Below are positions 35,671-45,058 of a stretch of DNA of 64,000 nt, piece after piece. The position numbers and the translations under genes are program-made. This stretch comes from a virus. Below the pieces are notes generated by a model. That model made no database searches. It was not told the origin of the DNA and saw nothing but the letters and a program-made list of their open reading frames with translations. The DNA lies in IMG/VR virus record IMGVR_UViG_3300036760_000193, positions 129,204 through 193,203 of that record, one strand, 5' to 3'. Position 1 is the first letter of the stretch, and every line of letters begins with the position of its first letter.

Positions 35671-37317
35671 TTATTCTCCTGGTACTGCTGGTGCTGTAGG
35701 GGCTTCCCCTCCTGGGGCACCGCCTGGTGTTGCTTCTCCTGCTCCAGGTTGTCCTGGTTCGCCTGGTTCTTGTGGCATAGGCGGTAAATCACCCACACTC
35801 ATTTCACCACCACCTGGAAGCTTACCACCACCTCCACCGCCTCCACCACCGCCACGGCTAGGTTTGCTGATGCTCTTAGGGAGTCTACCGTCTTTTGATC
35901 CTTTATCGAATATCGTACCACGTTCATCTTCAAGATTCTTAAGTTCCTCATCATAATTGATATTAGGGAACTTAGAAAGAAGCGTTTTTGTAGAAAGCAA
36001 GCCCTTCTCCCAAAAAGCAATGAATCTCTCTTTCTCATCATGCTCTTCTTCGATGTCCAAAGACTTGTTCCAAGAGATGGTAGGAAGGATCAACTTCTTT
36101 TTACCATTATCTGTGGTGTAAAAATTATTCTTTTTGGCAATAGGTCTGAAATACTTATTTATCATCCAGTTCTCGAACCTGTCACGAATGACTTTGTATA
36201 CCATCATTAATTTGTGCAAGGCCATTGTCTTCACATTACTAAATGAAGGCCCTTCACCCAATATGATGTTCTTGTTAACACCCAAACCTACCAATAGTTG
36301 GTCATGGATGTATTCATACTCATTGTTGATTGGAAACTGCTTACCAAGAGTGCTCAGAGCTTCGTACTTAACAATATCTGGGTACACAATTGTAAATGGA
36401 GGCTGCTGCAATGCCTGGTTAACCATTGATCGAAACTCTTCCAAATCCGCATCTGTCGGATTAATGTTATTGGCAGGGTCTCCGATTTTCCACAATTCTA
36501 CTGGAAATACATAACGCTGAGCAAATGCAGACTGCGCCAAACGAATCCAGTCCTGATAAATTAAAACTTTGAAAAGACATTGAATAGGACTTGTGCCTCT
36601 TGTAGCTGACGGATCAGTCGTGTTGGCGATAATAGAAGCGTGTTCTTCGCTGATAGGAATGTTCTTTCCATTCACTACGGCATCATACGCCTGGGGAGCT
36701 TCTTTCTTCAAACGCTCAATACGAGTTTGATCTTCGTCTTTGGTACTTTTGACAAGCTGTTTAAGCTCTTCATTGGGGACAAGTTCCATAGTCATCTTAC
36801 CCTCGAACATGTCATACTGGATTTCTACATATTCTGGTTCAAGAAGAACGAATTTCTCCCAACGATATAGACCGTCTTCGCCTTTTGTCATGTTACCAAA
36901 GGGAATGGCCTCTCCGAACTTCTGATAGCTTAAGCTGGCCTTTAATAGGAAGTCAAACAAGTCAAAATTCTCATTGAAAGACATTTCTTTGTAAAACTCT
37001 GTGATAGATTCATCATCTGTGCTGATTTCAAACTTAGAAAATGGATACAGGGAGTGCATTATAATAATTTGCTGGACATATGGCTCCAGGTTGAAGAATA
37101 TACGCGCCCACTTCAAAATTTCTTGTCTAGATTTTGGAAGTAGCCATGATTCTGTCGTTAATTCTGGTGAATAGAAAAATGAAGACGTAGTTTGGACGTT
37201 TGTTGTCGCCGTCTTTTGCATTCCTCCACTATATGACCCGAATGAAAACGTTGACCCCGTTGTGGTCTTACCGCTTTTCTTTACAAGTCCACCTGATTTT
37301 GCTTTACCTTTTGCCAT
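35671..37317 (-). CDS. Portal protein
   Basis: A 548-residue protein directly after terminase in the standard order. The core (residues 60-460) has the helical and strand pattern of large portal proteins, with LPKSRQEILKWARIFF, a conserved ATRGTSPIQCLFKVLIYQDW segment, and LGVNKNIILGEGPSF near the clip/stem region. Residues 470-548 are a poly-Gly then Pro/Gly/Glu-rich tail. M33-Q34-K35-T36-A37 matches the putative protease pattern, nearly the same as in the capsid protein (MQKIA), so the first ~37 residues may be removed at maturation. Forms the dodecameric DNA gate at one capsid vertex. Confidence 0.85.
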   Translation of the reverse strand: MAKGKAKSGGLVKKSGKTTTGSTFSFGSYSGGMQKTATTNVQTTSSFFYSPELTTESWLLPKSRQEILKWARIFFNLEPYVQQIIIMHSLYPFSKFEISTDDESITEFYKEMSFNENFDLFDFLLKASLSYQKFGEAIPFGNMTKGEDGLYRWEKFVLLEPEYVEIQYDMFEGKMTMELVPNEELKQLVKSTKDEDQTRIERLKKEAPQAYDAVVNGKNIPISEEHASIIANTTDPSATRGTSPIQCLFKVLIYQDWIRLAQSAFAQRYVFPVELWKIGDPANNINPTDADLEEFRSMVNQALQQPPFTIVYPDIVKYEALSTLGKQFPINNEYEYIHDQLLVGLGVNKNIILGEGPSFSNVKTMALHKLMMVYKVIRDRFENWMINKYFRPIAKKNNFYTTDNGKKKLILPTISWNKSLDIEEEHDEKERFIAFWEKGLLSTKTLLSKFPNINYDEELKNLEDERGTIFDKGSKDGRLPKSISKPSRGGGGGGGGGGKLPGGGEMSVGDLPPMPQEPGEPGQPGAGEATPGGAPGGEAPTAPAVPGE

Positions 37318-37319
37318 TG

Positions 37320-37607
37320 TTATTCTCCTCTATTCTCTTTCTGTTCTTTTTCTTCTAATACTTTCGCCTCTTCTAATTCATCTGCTTCTTGCTGTTCAGT
37401 TTGCTGTTGTACCTCTATCTGTATGCCTTTATCAACACTATTAATGCCTTTCTTTAGGCAATTAATTGAGGCAACAAGATATTCCTGCGCCTGTAATAAA
37501 TCATTTTTATTGTACTTCGAAAATTTACCACGTACAGATTCAAACACATCGCTGACTGCGATGAGATTGTGAACAACTTCTTTTAATGTTCTGTATTCGC
37601 GGCTCAT
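37320..37607 (-). CDS. Hypothetical helical protein between terminase and portal
   Basis: A 95-residue helical protein with a very acidic, Gln/Glu-rich C-terminal coil (EEAKVLEEKEQKE). Its ATG overlaps the terminase stop (ATGA). Its place between terminase and portal suggests a packaging accessory, but no motif supports this. Confidence 0.6.
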   Translation of the reverse strand: MSREYRTLKEVVHNLIAVSDVFESVRGKFSKYNKNDLLQAQEYLVASINCLKKGINSVDKGIQIEVQQQTEQQEADELEEAKVLEEKEQKENRGE

Positions 37608-39220
37608 TTCAAGTACCTATTGTCTTCTTTTTTGTTGCTCATGATACGACTTTGAGCACTGATCCCACTACTAATCTTAGGAGTTGGGATTTTGTATGTA
37701 GATGCCATTGCTGCTGGGAATGAATTACTTTTATCCATAGCCCATACTGCCAAAACATCAGCAGAACAATGGTCATCATGTAAATCTGATGGGGCTTTAA
37801 TCTTATCGTTAATACCCCCACCGCCAGCTATATGACGTTCGATGTTACACCACTCATTGTATGACTTCTTAAAAACTTTATTTTTGTCTATCGTGTCCAA
37901 AGATGGGAATAAAACGCGACCCTCATCCAATTCATGCTTGAACTCGTCAAACATGGCATTTTTATAATTCTTCTTAGATTCGCTCTCTTGTCTACCAAAC
38001 ATGATTCCCTCAATTGGGATTCTTTCTGCTTTGAAAAACGGAATAATAGCTTGAGCCACGTTACTGTGGTCAGCGATACCAAATACACAAGGAAAATCTC
38101 CAGTTATAGGATGAATGATCTTTTTAATTTCTTCCCACTGTGTAACTATATCCCCTTGCCACTCAAAACAAGCTACTTTCTCTTTAACATTATCACCACG
38201 CTTACGCCAAATAGATAATGCTGTAAAGTCTAAATCTTTCTTCTTAGGCTGCAATGATCCTGGGGCGGTATCCAGACCAAAAAAGTAATGTTCTTTTAAT
38301 TCAGGACGCGCATGTTTCAAAATACTATGTGTCCCACTTATTAACATCGCTTGCTGACGTTCGTTCAAGTCCAAGTCGATATCAGACACCCACTCCATTG
38401 CGAACTGTGTCTTGTATTCAAAATCTGAGTATTCTCCTTCATAATGAAGGTCTGGACGATCTGGAAACAATACTTGCTTCGTATTCAATGACAATTTACG
38501 AACGATATGATCGGGATAGTCAATTCCATTGTAACGGAACGAACCACTTGTCTTCAGAATATCGCACTCAAGCCAATTACGCTTCAGAACAGTGTAGTCT
38601 CTGCTGGCTACACAGCTTTTCCAAAAATTGTTTTTAGCAGCAGGTATACCGATTTTAATAGTTTTTGCCATCGCAAAACTACCTAACATTGGGTTGATGT
38701 GCTGATTAACTACAGCGTCTTCAATTCTATGACACTCGTCTAAGACGATGACATGAAAATGCCAACCTTCTTTCTTGGTGGTTGGAGCCGCTGACATCGC
38801 TAAAATTTCTGATCCATTATTAAAAATTAACCGAGACTTCACAGAGTCTTTCCAATTGATCTTTGAGTGCATTACTGTACCAGGCTTAATAATGTTCTTT
38901 CTGATTTCCTCAATAATACGTATGGCCTGGTCTGCTCTGGGGGCGAATACTCCAATCTTGATTCCGCGCTGTCTAACACACAACTTTGAAAGGGCAATAC
39001 CTACTGCAAAGGTTTTACCTGCACCACGGGCTTGCATTACAGCTAAATTTTTTATTTGGGGGTTTAGGACGGCGTTTACAATTTCAATCTGATTATCATA
39101 TAAATCTATGCTCAGATTTTCGTAAATCCAACGAGCAGAATTGCTTGCTGATCTTAGAAGTTTTGTGGCCTTCGTACTTAATGTTTCTACACTATCAAGT
39201 GTTTTTTTCCGAAATATCAT
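37604..39220 (-). CDS. terL: Terminase large subunit
   Basis: A 538-residue packaging motor with both expected domains. ATPase: Walker A at 64-70 (ARGAGKT) and Walker B at 157-162 (VIVLDE). C-terminal RNase H-like nuclease: first acidic residue in FFGLDTAP (D317), second in FGIADHSN (D384), third in SDLHDDHCSADVLA (about D482-D488). It pumps DNA into the prohead through the portal and cuts genome units. It overlaps the zinc-ribbon gene upstream by 26 bases and couples to the next by ATGA. No intein or intron was seen. Confidence 0.95.
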   Translation of the reverse strand: MIFRKKTLDSVETLSTKATKLLRSASNSARWIYENLSIDLYDNQIEIVNAVLNPQIKNLAVMQARGAGKTFAVGIALSKLCVRQRGIKIGVFAPRADQAIRIIEEIRKNIIKPGTVMHSKINWKDSVKSRLIFNNGSEILAMSAAPTTKKEGWHFHVIVLDECHRIEDAVVNQHINPMLGSFAMAKTIKIGIPAAKNNFWKSCVASRDYTVLKRNWLECDILKTSGSFRYNGIDYPDHIVRKLSLNTKQVLFPDRPDLHYEGEYSDFEYKTQFAMEWVSDIDLDLNERQQAMLISGTHSILKHARPELKEHYFFGLDTAPGSLQPKKKDLDFTALSIWRKRGDNVKEKVACFEWQGDIVTQWEEIKKIIHPITGDFPCVFGIADHSNVAQAIIPFFKAERIPIEGIMFGRQESESKKNYKNAMFDEFKHELDEGRVLFPSLDTIDKNKVFKKSYNEWCNIERHIAGGGGINDKIKAPSDLHDDHCSADVLAVWAMDKSNSFPAAMASTYKIPTPKISSGISAQSRIMSNKKEDNRYLK

Positions 39221-39383
39221 GTTGTCCTTCGCTCGTCTCTTCTCTTACTAATTTGTAAAAGCCACAAGACTTGCACTCAAATATCTTCCACGATTTAGTT
39301 ACACCCGCTACGCCAGCTACTGGCCCAGAAGTGACACCCGTTAAAAGGTTGAAGTCCTGTTCTTCACATTTCTCGCAATACAT
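39195..39383 (-). CDS. Small zinc-ribbon protein
   Basis: 62 residues from ATG 39383; the longer frame uses a TTG and overlaps the preceding gene. It starts MYCEKCEEQDF and later has ECKSCGFYK, a typical four-Cys zinc ribbon (C3, C6 and C35, C38). One of many zinc-ribbon proteins in this genome. Just upstream of the terminase; a DNA-binding small-terminase-like role is possible but unsupported. Confidence 0.7.
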   Translation of the reverse strand: MYCEKCEEQDFNLLTGVTSGPVAGVAGVTKSWKIFECKSCGFYKLVREETSEGQHDISEKNT

Positions 39384-39388
39384 GAAAC

Positions 39389-39562
39389 TTATACTTGTTT
39401 TGTTTGGCCGTTTTCTGGTTGTTCTGGCAAACAAAGTTCACCATTAGATAGACATTCACGAACTTTACGAGACTTCTTTTTGATTTCTTCCTTATGTTCC
39501 TCAATAGTCTTGTAATCATCATGAAATGTATCTTTTGGCAGCATCCCATTCTTCTTAAACAT
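39389..39562 (-). CDS. Hypothetical small protein
   Basis: 57 residues from ATG 39562, 8 bases after GGAGG; the longer frame from 39595 overlaps the membrane protein gene further. Charged and helical with a central KEEIKKKSRKVREC. It could be a small packaging factor. No family is recognised. Confidence 0.55.
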   Translation of the reverse strand: MFKKNGMLPKDTFHDDYKTIEEHKEEIKKKSRKVRECLSNGELCLPEQPENGQTKQV

Positions 39563-39836
39563 TTTTGCTTCCTCCGTCACTTCCCCCGTTCCCATTCTTG
39601 CGACCGAGAGTCGCTAACAATATTTCTAGCGTTTTATCCACATCGTTTGCTAGTTCGTAATAAACTTTTTGCATGTTCTGATTTTCTTGAATACGTTTCT
39701 CTTGTACTTCTTTATAATCTTTAAGTACCTGAGAATAGTTTCTGTATAACAGCCAGCATCCAACCAAGAGAATTATTCCAGCTGGGCCTAAAATTGCTAT
39801 TAACTGTGGATTCAGTAAGAGATTTACAATATCCAT
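39555..39836 (-). CDS. Small membrane protein, holin candidate
   Basis: 93 residues with one clear N-terminal membrane helix (about residues 10-31, LIAILGPAGIILLVGCWLLY), followed by a helical, charged coiled-coil region (35-80) and a Gly/Ser/Asn tail. This matches one-helix holin-like proteins such as the BhlA type, or an inner-membrane spanin-like anchor. Its ATG directly follows the stop of the 1036-residue gene. The lysis role is inference. Confidence 0.55.
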   Translation of the reverse strand: MDIVNLLLNPQLIAILGPAGIILLVGCWLLYRNYSQVLKDYKEVQEKRIQENQNMQKVYYELANDVDKTLEILLATLGRKNGNGGSDGGSKNV

Positions 39837-42800
39837 TTACTGCGCCAGTTGTGGAGATTGTTCGGAACCTGTGGCTCCTGTAAGTGCTTGATAAGCGGCA
39901 TTTACATTCTCCAACATATAATTGATTATGTCCATCATGTCAGCCCGTTTGTCAAAACGTGACAGTTGTTGACTTTGTGCTTTAGGGAAAGGAATGATCT
40001 GACGCTTCTCAACTGGTTTTGCATGGGCTTGTGCGCCATTCAAAGCATTTTCTAAATACTTAGTGATCTCAGGGAATTTCTCAATTGCAGCCTTCAGCTT
40101 CTCTGTTGCCGTCCATTTAATCTCTTCCTTACCTTGTTCTTTAACATAGGCAAGGAGTGTGCTATCGACTTCAACGACTTTGGCATTCAAGGTCTCAAGA
40201 GCAGAATATAATTTTTGTATGCCCACTTGATATTGCTCTGTTAATGCTTGTTCACCACCTTGTTCTTTGACTTTACGAGCATCATCTACGGCCTTTTTCA
40301 TAATCTCATCAGCAGCAGTTTTGAGCATTTGAATCTTTATCTCAGTATCTTTAACTTGATTGTATAAATTATTTACAATGTCAGGAGCCAAAACAGGAGT
40401 TTCTTCTCTCAAACCTTCGGGGGCTTTCTTCCAAGGTTTGGTCATCTCTGGGCCTTTAATTTCTGGCTCTACGGCAGGTTTAGGATCAGCTGGAGATACA
40501 GTTTGTTTAGGAACCTTATCACCAGGAGCAGCTTCCTTTTCCTTACCATATTTAGAACAATTGGGGCATTTGTTATCGGGATGCAATGGAAGGTCTTTAC
40601 GACCACATTGGGTGCAAGGAACATTTTCATCTTTTGGATCAAAGCCATAAGGATTCTTAGAAGCTGCTTCTTTATCTTCTACACTTTCGTTATCAAACGC
40701 CCAATGGCAAGAGTCACATTTATTTAATTTATGGCCGAAAGCGGGAGTGACATTTGTACTACCACAATGTGGGCATTTAAGTTTAGCAGGAGCCGCTTCT
40801 TTCAAAGACGATGCCATATTCTCTTTTTCTTCATTTGCTCTTTCTTGTGCATTAGAAAGAATACTATAAAGTTGTTTATAGTCTACATCTATGCTCACGC
40901 CACTTACATTTTGAATTTGATAATCACTGTACCCCTTCTCTTCCAACATTTCAGTGACACGTTTAGCAAGTGCACCTGTAATGTTCTTCTCATCCAAGCT
41001 GGGGTTTTCTAAAATTTTACGTATTACTGGATCAGATTCTAATTCATCAGTATTAAGCCATGCTCGAACCCACGCATTTGCATCAGCTTTGGATTCTGCT
41101 TCTTTTGTAAGTTCCGCATCAACACCTTTAATCTCAGCCATGATAGATCGCAACTCTGCTTGGGCACTTCTAGCTTTTTCTTGTTCGCGTTTTCTTTTAC
41201 GGTCAGCAGCAAACTTTACAAGGCGTCTAAATTCCGAAGCACGTTTAATATCACGCATAGGAACATCTTTGATGTCCCCATTAACATCTACAAAACCAAA
41301 TTCATCTCCACCAGACGAGAATTTTCCAACTAAAGTACCTTCATACCCACCTTCTCCACTCTGATAGTCTTTCATGACATAAACTTTAGCATCTGGGCCA
41401 GGAACAATTTCATCTTCCTGTACCTGCATAATATCACCTGGGTCTGGCGAAGCAGCTGGGTCGTCCTTCATGTCATCTGACATGTTCGTTTCGTCAGGTA
41501 GAAAATCAAAATCTTTTCCCATCTCAGGACGAGATTTGGGGATAGTTTCAAGAGGTTCTTCTGCCACTTTCTGTATTTCTACACTTTGGGTAGCAATCTC
41601 ACCTAATGCCATATCATGTTTTTCTATTTCATGTTCCAATGGTGGTTCAACAGCCGGGGGTTTTGTTTGATCGTCTACTTCTTTGACCAATTTATCATGG
41701 GTCTCAGGAGAAACTAAATCTGCTGGGGGTTTTGGTGCTGAGGGGGCAGCTGGAGCCGCTGGGTCTTTAACTGGAGGTTGCCCAGGAGTTTGACCAGGTA
41801 CTCCACCGTGTTCTGCTTCACGAAGAGCATCAATGTATGCAGCAACACTATCTTTATCATATTGTAATTCTTTGGTAAAATAGTTCTTAATTTCTTCCCA
41901 GGTACGCCCCTTCGTTCTAAAAGCATCAATAAGTTCATCATCAGTTTCGTCAAATGTGGATGCTACTTTACGTTCAAGAGCACTTTTAACTTGGTCTTTA
42001 ACTTCTCTCTCTATACGTTTTGTTAAACTCTTTGATTCTTTGGCCTTATTTTTCTCGTAATCCTCATATGACAAAGATGATGGAGCCAAACCATCTTCTG
42101 GTTGATCTTCACCAAGTCCTTCTCCAAGACCTTCCCCTGGCATTTTGTTCTTATCCATTGGAGGAAGATCGTCTTTGAAATCACCAAGTTGCTTACCACC
42201 AGGTTGATTTTTCTTGTTCATTTCCTGGTATTTCTGTAGCTCTTCTGGCGTTTCAAAAAATAAATTTTGCATAACTACTTTGGCAACTTTACCCAAAGAA
42301 GACTTCTTCTGTTGCGCCTTCCACGAAGCCCATTCTTTGATCCACTGATTCAGTGTTTTTTCGTCAATATTAAATCCCATACCTTCTTCATTAGCAACGT
42401 ACATGAGATGATTCATAATATCGTCTTGGTCAGCAATATATCCCATACGAGAATTTTCTTCTTCGTATTGGCTAAGAACTTGGTCAATCCATTCAGGGCT
42501 ACCAACATCTTTAGATGTGTCGTCGATATCATCCAATTCATCTGCTTTGACTTTCTTAGAGGCATTTGTATTTGTAATTGGAGCGGGGCTACCGTCAACA
42601 AGTTCATCGGTATAAATAGAATAACGTTTTAGGAGAGAACGAACAAGAGAAGCAGCGGATTCCATTTTCTCTGTTCTGGTAAGGTCAGCAGCCTCTTGTA
42701 GGTCGGACTTCATTGACCCATACAAGTTTTGGGCTTGCATTTCATCTTGAAATTGTTTTTCGTAAACTTTGTTCTTAGAATCAGTCCAAAATAAAGAAAC

Positions 42801-42947
42801 CACAGATGTAGACGACTGATCTGTGGATGGGGTGTAAGCAAGACTGATTGAACGTACATTACTTCCTACTGCTGTAGGGTCAACGACGTTAAATCTTTCC
42901 ATCACTGGCTGTTCAGAAGCAAATAAATTACGTAAAAATTCGTACAT
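39837..42947 (-). CDS. Large zinc-ribbon protein, probable packaged/internal protein
   Basis: A 1036-residue modular protein with long acidic Pro/Gly linkers (250-300, 385-440). It has two zinc ribbons: C725/C728 with C744/C747, and C778/C781 with C794/C797. A possible KOW/SH3-like segment (about 519-570) and helical regions at both ends are visible. The pattern hydrophobic-x-K-x-A occurs at 218-222, 458-462, 576-580, 613-617, 874-878 and 882-886, mostly in linkers. It has no recognisable enzyme domain. Its position before terminase, its linkers and the shared pattern suggest a head-internal protein cut by the prohead protease. Confidence 0.55.
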   Translation of the reverse strand: MYEFLRNLFASEQPVMERFNVVDPTAVGSNVRSISLAYTPSTDQSSTSVVSLFWTDSKNKVYEKQFQDEMQAQNLYGSMKSDLQEAADLTRTEKMESAASLVRSLLKRYSIYTDELVDGSPAPITNTNASKKVKADELDDIDDTSKDVGSPEWIDQVLSQYEEENSRMGYIADQDDIMNHLMYVANEEGMGFNIDEKTLNQWIKEWASWKAQQKKSSLGKVAKVVMQNLFFETPEELQKYQEMNKKNQPGGKQLGDFKDDLPPMDKNKMPGEGLGEGLGEDQPEDGLAPSSLSYEDYEKNKAKESKSLTKRIEREVKDQVKSALERKVASTFDETDDELIDAFRTKGRTWEEIKNYFTKELQYDKDSVAAYIDALREAEHGGVPGQTPGQPPVKDPAAPAAPSAPKPPADLVSPETHDKLVKEVDDQTKPPAVEPPLEHEIEKHDMALGEIATQSVEIQKVAEEPLETIPKSRPEMGKDFDFLPDETNMSDDMKDDPAASPDPGDIMQVQEDEIVPGPDAKVYVMKDYQSGEGGYEGTLVGKFSSGGDEFGFVDVNGDIKDVPMRDIKRASEFRRLVKFAADRKRKREQEKARSAQAELRSIMAEIKGVDAELTKEAESKADANAWVRAWLNTDELESDPVIRKILENPSLDEKNITGALAKRVTEMLEEKGYSDYQIQNVSGVSIDVDYKQLYSILSNAQERANEEKENMASSLKEAAPAKLKCPHCGSTNVTPAFGHKLNKCDSCHWAFDNESVEDKEAASKNPYGFDPKDENVPCTQCGRKDLPLHPDNKCPNCSKYGKEKEAAPGDKVPKQTVSPADPKPAVEPEIKGPEMTKPWKKAPEGLREETPVLAPDIVNNLYNQVKDTEIKIQMLKTAADEIMKKAVDDARKVKEQGGEQALTEQYQVGIQKLYSALETLNAKVVEVDSTLLAYVKEQGKEEIKWTATEKLKAAIEKFPEITKYLENALNGAQAHAKPVEKRQIIPFPKAQSQQLSRFDKRADMMDIINYMLENVNAAYQALTGATGSEQSPQLAQ

Positions 42948-42950
42948 TGG

Positions 42951-43157
42951 TTAATCCTCTCCTATAGTCTTTAGGCGGTCATCGTGGCAACGAGTGCAAG
43001 TGGAATGATTTTTTAATTGGTATCTTCGTTTACCGTTTACTTTCCCAATAAAATCCCAAATTTGTCCATGTTCCTTAAAAGTATGATTGCACATTGGGTG
43101 AACATTTAGATGGAGAGCATTTTTCACTCTATCCATCAAACCGGACAAAGAAATCAT
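42951..43157 (-). CDS. Small zinc-binding protein
   Basis: 68 residues. It has MCNHTF near residue 22 and STCTRCHDD near residue 52, giving a Cys/His set typical of a small treble-clef or zinc finger. Basic overall. Lies between two large linker-rich proteins with short gaps. Confidence 0.6.
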   Translation of the reverse strand: MISLSGLMDRVKNALHLNVHPMCNHTFKEHGQIWDFIGKVNGKRRYQLKNHSTCTRCHDDRLKTIGED

Positions 43158-43162
43158 GGCTG

Positions 43163-44587
43163 TTACGCCTTTACTTCATGCTCTGGTTGTTTCTCTGTTG
43201 GGGCGACTTTTGTAAAAGTCCAAACGCTTCCACTGTTAGCTTCCTTGCTAAGATTATTTTGATCTTTAGAAGTTAGCTGCCAATGAAATCCATCAGCATA
43301 TACTTTTTCGCCAATTTCCATATCTTCGGGAATGCCATAGGAGGCTAGAGTGTGTTTATCAATGTTTAGAACATCAACAGGGCCGATGAATTGAACGCCG
43401 CCGACTTCTCCAGCAGTTTTTGTAATTTTTTCTTCTTCAAATGCTGCTGTAGTTTCATTCTCTTTCCAAAGTTCAGCTTCATCAATATCTTGAATACGAT
43501 CCAAGGTTTCTTGTGTGATTGATTCTGCAATTTTGCTTTGTAGGTCAGCTGTTTCGGAAACCAATTTAGCGATGACTTCTTTCTTTGGAAGTGAATAAGA
43601 GAAATCACGAACTGGAACTGAGAAAGTTACAACCTTCTCACCAACTTCGTCGATAAGAGAGGCAGTCACTTTGAAAGAAGCTGCATCAGAATTGTCAACG
43701 GAAAGGACTTTGACATCATTGTATCTTAGATTGCGAAGATGCGCGACAACTTCATTGGCAAGTTTTGTTGACAATCTGTCGATCTCTGCTTGAGTTTTTT
43801 GGCTCTCAAACTCTTCGGCTTGGCGGTAGGAATCTGCTTGATGACCTAAAAAGAGATTACCCTCTTCTACGGCCTCAACTGGCTCTTCAAGAGCAGCGGT
43901 CTTCGTCACTGTTTCTTTATTGAAATCAGCAGCAGTGATGATGCTCTCTACTTGAATGGATTGAATAGATGGTTCCGAAAATGACCCAGCGTAGCTAAGT
44001 TCATAGTGGTTTTCTAGAATGGAATTCTTAATTTGATTCTCAAGGGTTTCTTTGAAGAAAGCTTCTTTGTCTTTCAAAGATTCGTATTCTGCCTTGCTGA
44101 TAACACCAAGCTCTCTTCCAGAATCTAATGCAGGATGGTAGACCTTCAAATAGTCAGAACCGTCATCATGAAGAAGGAACTGGCTTAGGTCGGCTTGAAC
44201 TGGAAATGCTTGTACAAGGTCAATAGTCTCATCGGCTGTAGTTTTAATTTCAGCTGAATCAACTAAACTCTTTAATTCTGTGTCATCAATCAATTCTACA
44301 GTGTTTGCTTTGACAGGAAGAGAAATCGAAATAGTCTTATTCCCTACATTTGCGTTAACTGTGATTGATCCATCGAAAACAATGTCAGAAGTGGAAGCAC
44401 CTGCTACCTGCGTCAGAGTTGTCTCTGTGGCAGAGGCGATCTTACCATTCCCATACAATGTGAAAAATCGTGTAAGTAATTTGTTTTCGCTATCCCGAAC
44501 AAGTTTTTCTTTGGCCTCATCAATTCGAGCCGCTTCTAGTTCAGTGGATTGGCGATATGTGTCCGGAATCCTGTAAATTTCATTCAT
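43163..44587 (-). CDS. Internally duplicated head-region protein
   Basis: A 474-residue protein with two related halves. Residues 9-110 and 252-355 share a pattern: D-T/S-Y-R-Q, a charged helix, then a strand-rich part with KTISISLPV matching KVVTFSVPV. The halves are separated by V227-T-K-T-A231. The same pattern follows the second half (I388-T-K-T-A392) and recurs near the end (L446-S-K-E-A450), so the duplicated units could be released by cutting. The ribosome binding site AGGAGA overlaps the upstream endonuclease stop codon. Function unknown. Confidence 0.6.
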   Translation of the reverse strand: MNEIYRIPDTYRQSTELEAARIDEAKEKLVRDSENKLLTRFFTLYGNGKIASATETTLTQVAGASTSDIVFDGSITVNANVGNKTISISLPVKANTVELIDDTELKSLVDSAEIKTTADETIDLVQAFPVQADLSQFLLHDDGSDYLKVYHPALDSGRELGVISKAEYESLKDKEAFFKETLENQIKNSILENHYELSYAGSFSEPSIQSIQVESIITAADFNKETVTKTAALEEPVEAVEEGNLFLGHQADSYRQAEEFESQKTQAEIDRLSTKLANEVVAHLRNLRYNDVKVLSVDNSDAASFKVTASLIDEVGEKVVTFSVPVRDFSYSLPKKEVIAKLVSETADLQSKIAESITQETLDRIQDIDEAELWKENETTAAFEEEKITKTAGEVGGVQFIGPVDVLNIDKHTLASYGIPEDMEIGEKVYADGFHWQLTSKDQNNLSKEANSGSVWTFTKVAPTEKQPEHEVKA

Positions 44588-44598
44588 TTTGTGTTCTC

Positions 44599-44994
44599 CT
44601 ATATAGCCTGATGGCCTTTTAAGTATTCTTGTGCTTTCAATTTGAAACGCTCAAAAATCCCAAGATGTGTGTTGCAAGTACCACACAGTAAACTCCTAAC
44701 AACTCCTGTTTCATGATTGTGGTCTACTGATAGCCTTCGCACAGTATCTTTCTGATTTATTCCGCAAATTGCACAACACCCATTTTGTTTATCAAACAAA
44801 TAAAGGTACTCTTCAAAAGAAATTTGGTATCGCGCTTTAATATTGCGCTTGTAGTGCGCCAACTGTCCCTTAAGAGTGGTATTATATTCCCTCTGACAAC
44901 GTTTTATGTTTTGTCTTCCAGTGTCAGACTTCCTATATTCTTTCATGTAAACTGCTCTTTCTTCTTTTGTCATCATAATTGTATGTCTAGACAT
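44599..44994 (-). CDS. Endonuclease VII-type HNH homing endonuclease
   Basis: 131 residues from ATG 44994; starts at codons 7 or 8 (MMTKEER) are also possible and would give a usual N terminus. It has C74-C77, the catalytic D91-H92-N93-H94 and C104-C107, the zinc-bound beta-beta-metal layout of the endonuclease VII family. Free-standing phage copies usually act as homing endonucleases. The gene lies between promoter copy 4 and the 474-residue gene, and its TAG overlaps that gene's ribosome binding site, as if inserted between promoter and gene. Confidence 0.85.
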   Translation of the reverse strand: MSRHTIMMTKEERAVYMKEYRKSDTGRQNIKRCQREYNTTLKGQLAHYKRNIKARYQISFEEYLYLFDKQNGCCAICGINQKDTVRRLSVDHNHETGVVRSLLCGTCNTHLGIFERFKLKAQEYLKGHQAI

Positions 44995-44999
44995 AACCG

Positions 45000-45029
45000 T
45001 ATATAAACATTCGAAAATATTATACTTTT
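45000..45029 (-). promoter_or_regulatory. Putative phage promoter, copy 4
   Basis: Invariant core, then GTTTATATA on the minus strand, just after the giant gene and 5 bases before the first possible ATG of the HNH gene. If transcription starts downstream of the TATATA, the HNH gene would need a later start codon; if TATAAT is the -10 box, a leader of about 20 bases results. Confidence 0.6.
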
Positions 45030-45058
45030 AACGCATTCTGAATGCTTATTTATAATTT

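Noticed and set aside
35667-35798. Longer form of the 82-residue gene
   Set aside because: The extension is a shifted reading of the Gly/Pro-rich portal tail. The ATG at 35666 has AGGAGA just upstream.
40954-41364. 136-residue plus-strand open frame
   Set aside because: Opposite the 1036-residue gene; Ser-rich sequence is typical of an antisense reading of Glu/Lys/Asp-rich helices.
44280-44576. 98-residue plus-strand open frame
   Set aside because: Opposite the 474-residue gene, no ribosome binding site and no recognisable sequence.
45035-45050. GCATT/AATGC inverted repeat after the polyprotein stop as a terminator
   Set aside because: The stem is only 5 base pairs with a 3-base loop and no T run; too weak to call.
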